From positions 1-7,053 of the forward strand of contig CAAFRW010000058.1 in NCBI GenBank assembly GCA_900765575.1: DNA of 7,053 bases, read 5' to 3'. The notes beneath the pieces are model-generated. The model saw only the letters and a program-made list of their open reading frames with translations. It searched no databases and had not been told where the DNA came from. A program made the translations under genes and the position numbers. Numbering within the stretch: position 1 is the first letter of the stretch; the number at the start of each line of letters is the position of its first letter. Below, one piece after another: positions 4,902 to 7,053 of this stretch. Origin of the DNA: Bacteroidaceae bacterium. Lineage in GTDB: Bacteria; Bacteroidota; Bacteroidia; Bacteroidales; Bacteroidaceae.

Positions 4902-7028
4902 ATGCCGATACGCTACACATTTCTATTTTTCATGGCCTTGCTGGGAAATTTTTCCGGCAAGGCGCAAACAGCGAACGCCTTATTCGTAGAGGTTTCAGGC
5001 CATGTACGGGGAATTGAAAACGACAAAAGAAACACCTTCCCTTTACAAGGAGCCAATGTAGAATTTATCTCTTTGCCCGACTCCATTCCAAGTGGCGGTA
5101 CGATGGTAAACGAAAAAGGAGACTTCCACTCTGCTTATGTCAACGGGCAATTCCGGGAGCGTTTCTTTGTACGCATTTCTTATGTGGGCATGGAGACTTT
5201 TACCAAAGAGTGTAGCGGAAAAAAGGTAATAGATGCATATGGCATACCTTCATTAGCCGTATCGCTCGACACGGTTTTCTTGAAAACTCGTCCTATTACC
5301 ATGGAAGAAACGATAATTGTGGGCGAATTGAAAAAAATGTATATGGCAGGAGATACAACCGTATTCAATACCGATGCCTTCAAGATGCCTTCTGGATCGA
5401 TACTGCTGGAACTGGTACGCCGACTGCCGGGATTGAACTATGATGCATTGACTGGATTGACTTATCAAGGGAAAAGTATTGAAGAGATACGGCTCAACGG
5501 CGAATCTTTTTTCAAGCATGACATGAGTATTGCGTTAGCCAATATTCCTGTAAACCGGCTGGAACGAGTTCAAATTTACGAAACTGGCAAGGAAGAAAAT
5601 AACCTTATTGAAGAGAAAAAGACGGTGATGGATATGAAAACCAAAGACCCTGTGAATCATCTCTGGCTTGCCAGCCTAACCATGGGAGCTACTGACAAAG
5701 AGCACCGTTCATTAGTAGACAGCGAAGGCAGTTCATTCAATAAGGGCTCAGGACAATTGGCTTTATCGGGAGAAAGTTCCAACCTACCGCTCTCCTATTC
5801 CGGAAGTTTCGGAGCAACTACGTTCCTTTTATCCGACGCCTCTTCATTACAGACCGAATCAGTCAAGCGCAAAGTTAAAGCGTCTGGAAGCCGAAGCTTA
5901 AAACAGATTGACCTAGACGGACTGATTGATTACAAATATCAAAAAGACATAGACCAAAGAACAGATTTCTCGGAAACCTACCTTTCTCCATATAGCCAAT
6001 TTGACTTGACTGAACAAAACCAAGCTGTTAGGAAACGTTCCATAAGCGGACAAGTGGGTCTTAGCGGAGGCAGTTTTACCAATACCCGCTGGAATATGAA
6101 TGTCAATTTGGATATGCAACACGGACACAGCGAAACAAATAACCAAACCGGAATGTACAACAAAAATCCATATGAAGGTACGAATTCACCTCTTCATGCT
6201 TTTCCAAATCCGGGGGAAGGCCTTATCAACCAAACGGAAAGTCATACACTCGAACGCTCGGAGCAACAACAGTTGGATTGGAGTGGAGACTTTAACCGAA
6301 CATTCGATAACGGAAGAAAAACATTCTCGGGAAGAGCTAACTTCCAATACAACCACTCACAAAACAAACAACTGAACCAATTCCGGACACGCTATTTTTT
6401 ATTGGACGATTCCACTGAGGTGTGGAGCCGTTACATCGATACGCCGGTAATCACCCAGACGCTTAATCTACTAGCCGATTATACCCAATTTTTCGGAAAA
6501 CATTCATGGGGCATTTCTTATACCTTCGATTATACCCATACCCAAGATAAAAGCAATTATTACAACACCAACAAAATATCTGACACCCCTCTTTGGGAAA
6601 CAGTGGCAAACGCCCTTACTCCTATCGATAGTTTAAGTCAAAGAGGAACAGGATACACAATAGTCCATACGCTTGCAGCCAAAAGCGATTTCCAATGGAG
6701 CAATTGGGAACTCCATACAGGCATTTCCCTTTTACCTACTTACCAACATGTTGAAGCGGAAAGAGAGAATGGTTTCCGACAGGACACCTCGTACACCAAA
6801 GTAACCTTTCGACCGGAAGTCGAACTTGCATACCATACCAACCAAGAAGAATGGCAACTTTCGTACTTTGGACAAAGTCTTTTGCCATCGGCCAGTCAAC
6901 TACTGTCCCTAACCGATTGTAGCAATCCACTTTACATTCGGGAAGGAAACCCACATTTGAAACAAGCATATTATCATTCCGTTGAACTACAATATCGCAA
7001 GCCATGCAAGCGAAAGCAGATGAATTGA
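4902..7028 (+). CDS. TonB-receptor-like outer-membrane beta-barrel protein, probably truncated at the C-terminus
   Basis: A 708-residue outer-membrane protein of the Bacteroidetes group with an N-terminal carboxypeptidase-regulatory-like domain. Residues 1-22 are a signal peptide ending at AQ. Residues about 27-125 form the Ig-like regulatory domain (VEVSGHVRG ... LQGANVEF ... RISYVGMETF). Residues about 130-250 resemble a TonB-receptor plug (MEETIIVGELKKMYMAGDT, LLELVRRLPGLNYD, IEEIRLNGESFF, IPVNRLERVQIYE). From about 255 on, alternating polar and aromatic strands make the barrel. The motif EGNPHLKQAYYHSVEL (681-696) normally lies well inside the barrel, yet the protein ends 12 residues later in KRKQMN, with no terminal aromatic residue. 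After the TGA at 7026-7028 the same frame is open to the window end (YGTDIYIT), which suggests a nonsense change or a nearby frameshift. The start at ATG 4902 is preferred; the in-frame ATG at 4788 lies inside the previous gene and precedes the signal peptide. Substrate and TonB use are unknown. Confidence 0.85.
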   Translation: MPIRYTFLFFMALLGNFSGKAQTANALFVEVSGHVRGIENDKRNTFPLQGANVEFISLPDSIPSGGTMVNEKGDFHSAYVNGQFRERFFVRISYVGMETFTKECSGKKVIDAYGIPSLAVSLDTVFLKTRPITMEETIIVGELKKMYMAGDTTVFNTDAFKMPSGSILLELVRRLPGLNYDALTGLTYQGKSIEEIRLNGESFFKHDMSIALANIPVNRLERVQIYETGKEENNLIEEKKTVMDMKTKDPVNHLWLASLTMGATDKEHRSLVDSEGSSFNKGSGQLALSGESSNLPLSYSGSFGATTFLLSDASSLQTESVKRKVKASGSRSLKQIDLDGLIDYKYQKDIDQRTDFSETYLSPYSQFDLTEQNQAVRKRSISGQVGLSGGSFTNTRWNMNVNLDMQHGHSETNNQTGMYNKNPYEGTNSPLHAFPNPGEGLINQTESHTLERSEQQQLDWSGDFNRTFDNGRKTFSGRANFQYNHSQNKQLNQFRTRYFLLDDSTEVWSRYIDTPVITQTLNLLADYTQFFGKHSWGISYTFDYTHTQDKSNYYNTNKISDTPLWETVANALTPIDSLSQRGTGYTIVHTLAAKSDFQWSNWELHTGISLLPTYQHVEAERENGFRQDTSYTKVTFRPEVELAYHTNQEEWQLSYFGQSLLPSASQLLSLTDCSNPLYIREGNPHLKQAYYHSVELQYRKPCKRKQMN

Positions 7029-7053
7029 TATGGTACAGACATCTACATAACAC

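Noticed and set aside
6736..7053. 105-codon minus-strand reading frame open at the right edge
   Set aside because: It is antisense to the barrel gene, whose strand pattern continues through the same bases. The translated product shows no domain or signal peptide.

Overview
The window looks like chromosomal DNA of a Bacteroides-type bacterium (order Bacteroidales). Three things support this: two exact matches to the Bacteroidetes -7 promoter box TAnnTTTG placed just upstream of genes, starts with no clear Shine-Dalgarno sequence but A/T-rich leaders, and protein families typical of the group, including an outer-membrane beta-barrel with a carboxypeptidase-regulatory-like N-terminal domain. The species cannot be named from the sequence alone.

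Left part (1-1543, minus strand): a two-gene operon. A 183-residue XRE-type helix-turn-helix regulator with a C-terminal cupin domain is followed, after a single base, by an AMP-forming acyl-CoA synthetase that runs off the left edge (317 residues visible). Its promoter box lies about 20 bp upstream of the regulator ATG. A divergent regulatory region (1505-1805) separates this operon from the next.

Middle (1806-4195, plus strand): a 593-residue M24B aminopeptidase P with all metal ligands present, then a gamma-class carbonic anhydrase-like hexapeptide-repeat protein. A heptad tandem repeat sits in the short gap between them. A long hairpin at 4269-4313 probably ends this transcript. These are ordinary housekeeping genes with moderately high G+C.

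Right part (4196-7053, plus strand): base composition drops sharply. A 321-bp A/T-rich gap leads to a small secreted protein of unknown function (124 residues) whose order of predicted strands and helices resembles a ferredoxin-like beta-alpha-beta-beta-alpha-beta fold. Ten bases later comes a TonB-receptor-like outer-membrane barrel protein (708 residues). The barrel gene stops just after the conserved GNPxLK motif, where relatives normally continue for many more strands. The same frame stays open after the TGA to the window end, so a nonsense mutation or frameshift is likely. This small-protein/barrel pair is the least explained and most interesting part of the window. No tRNA, rRNA, CRISPR array, insertion sequence or phage gene was seen.
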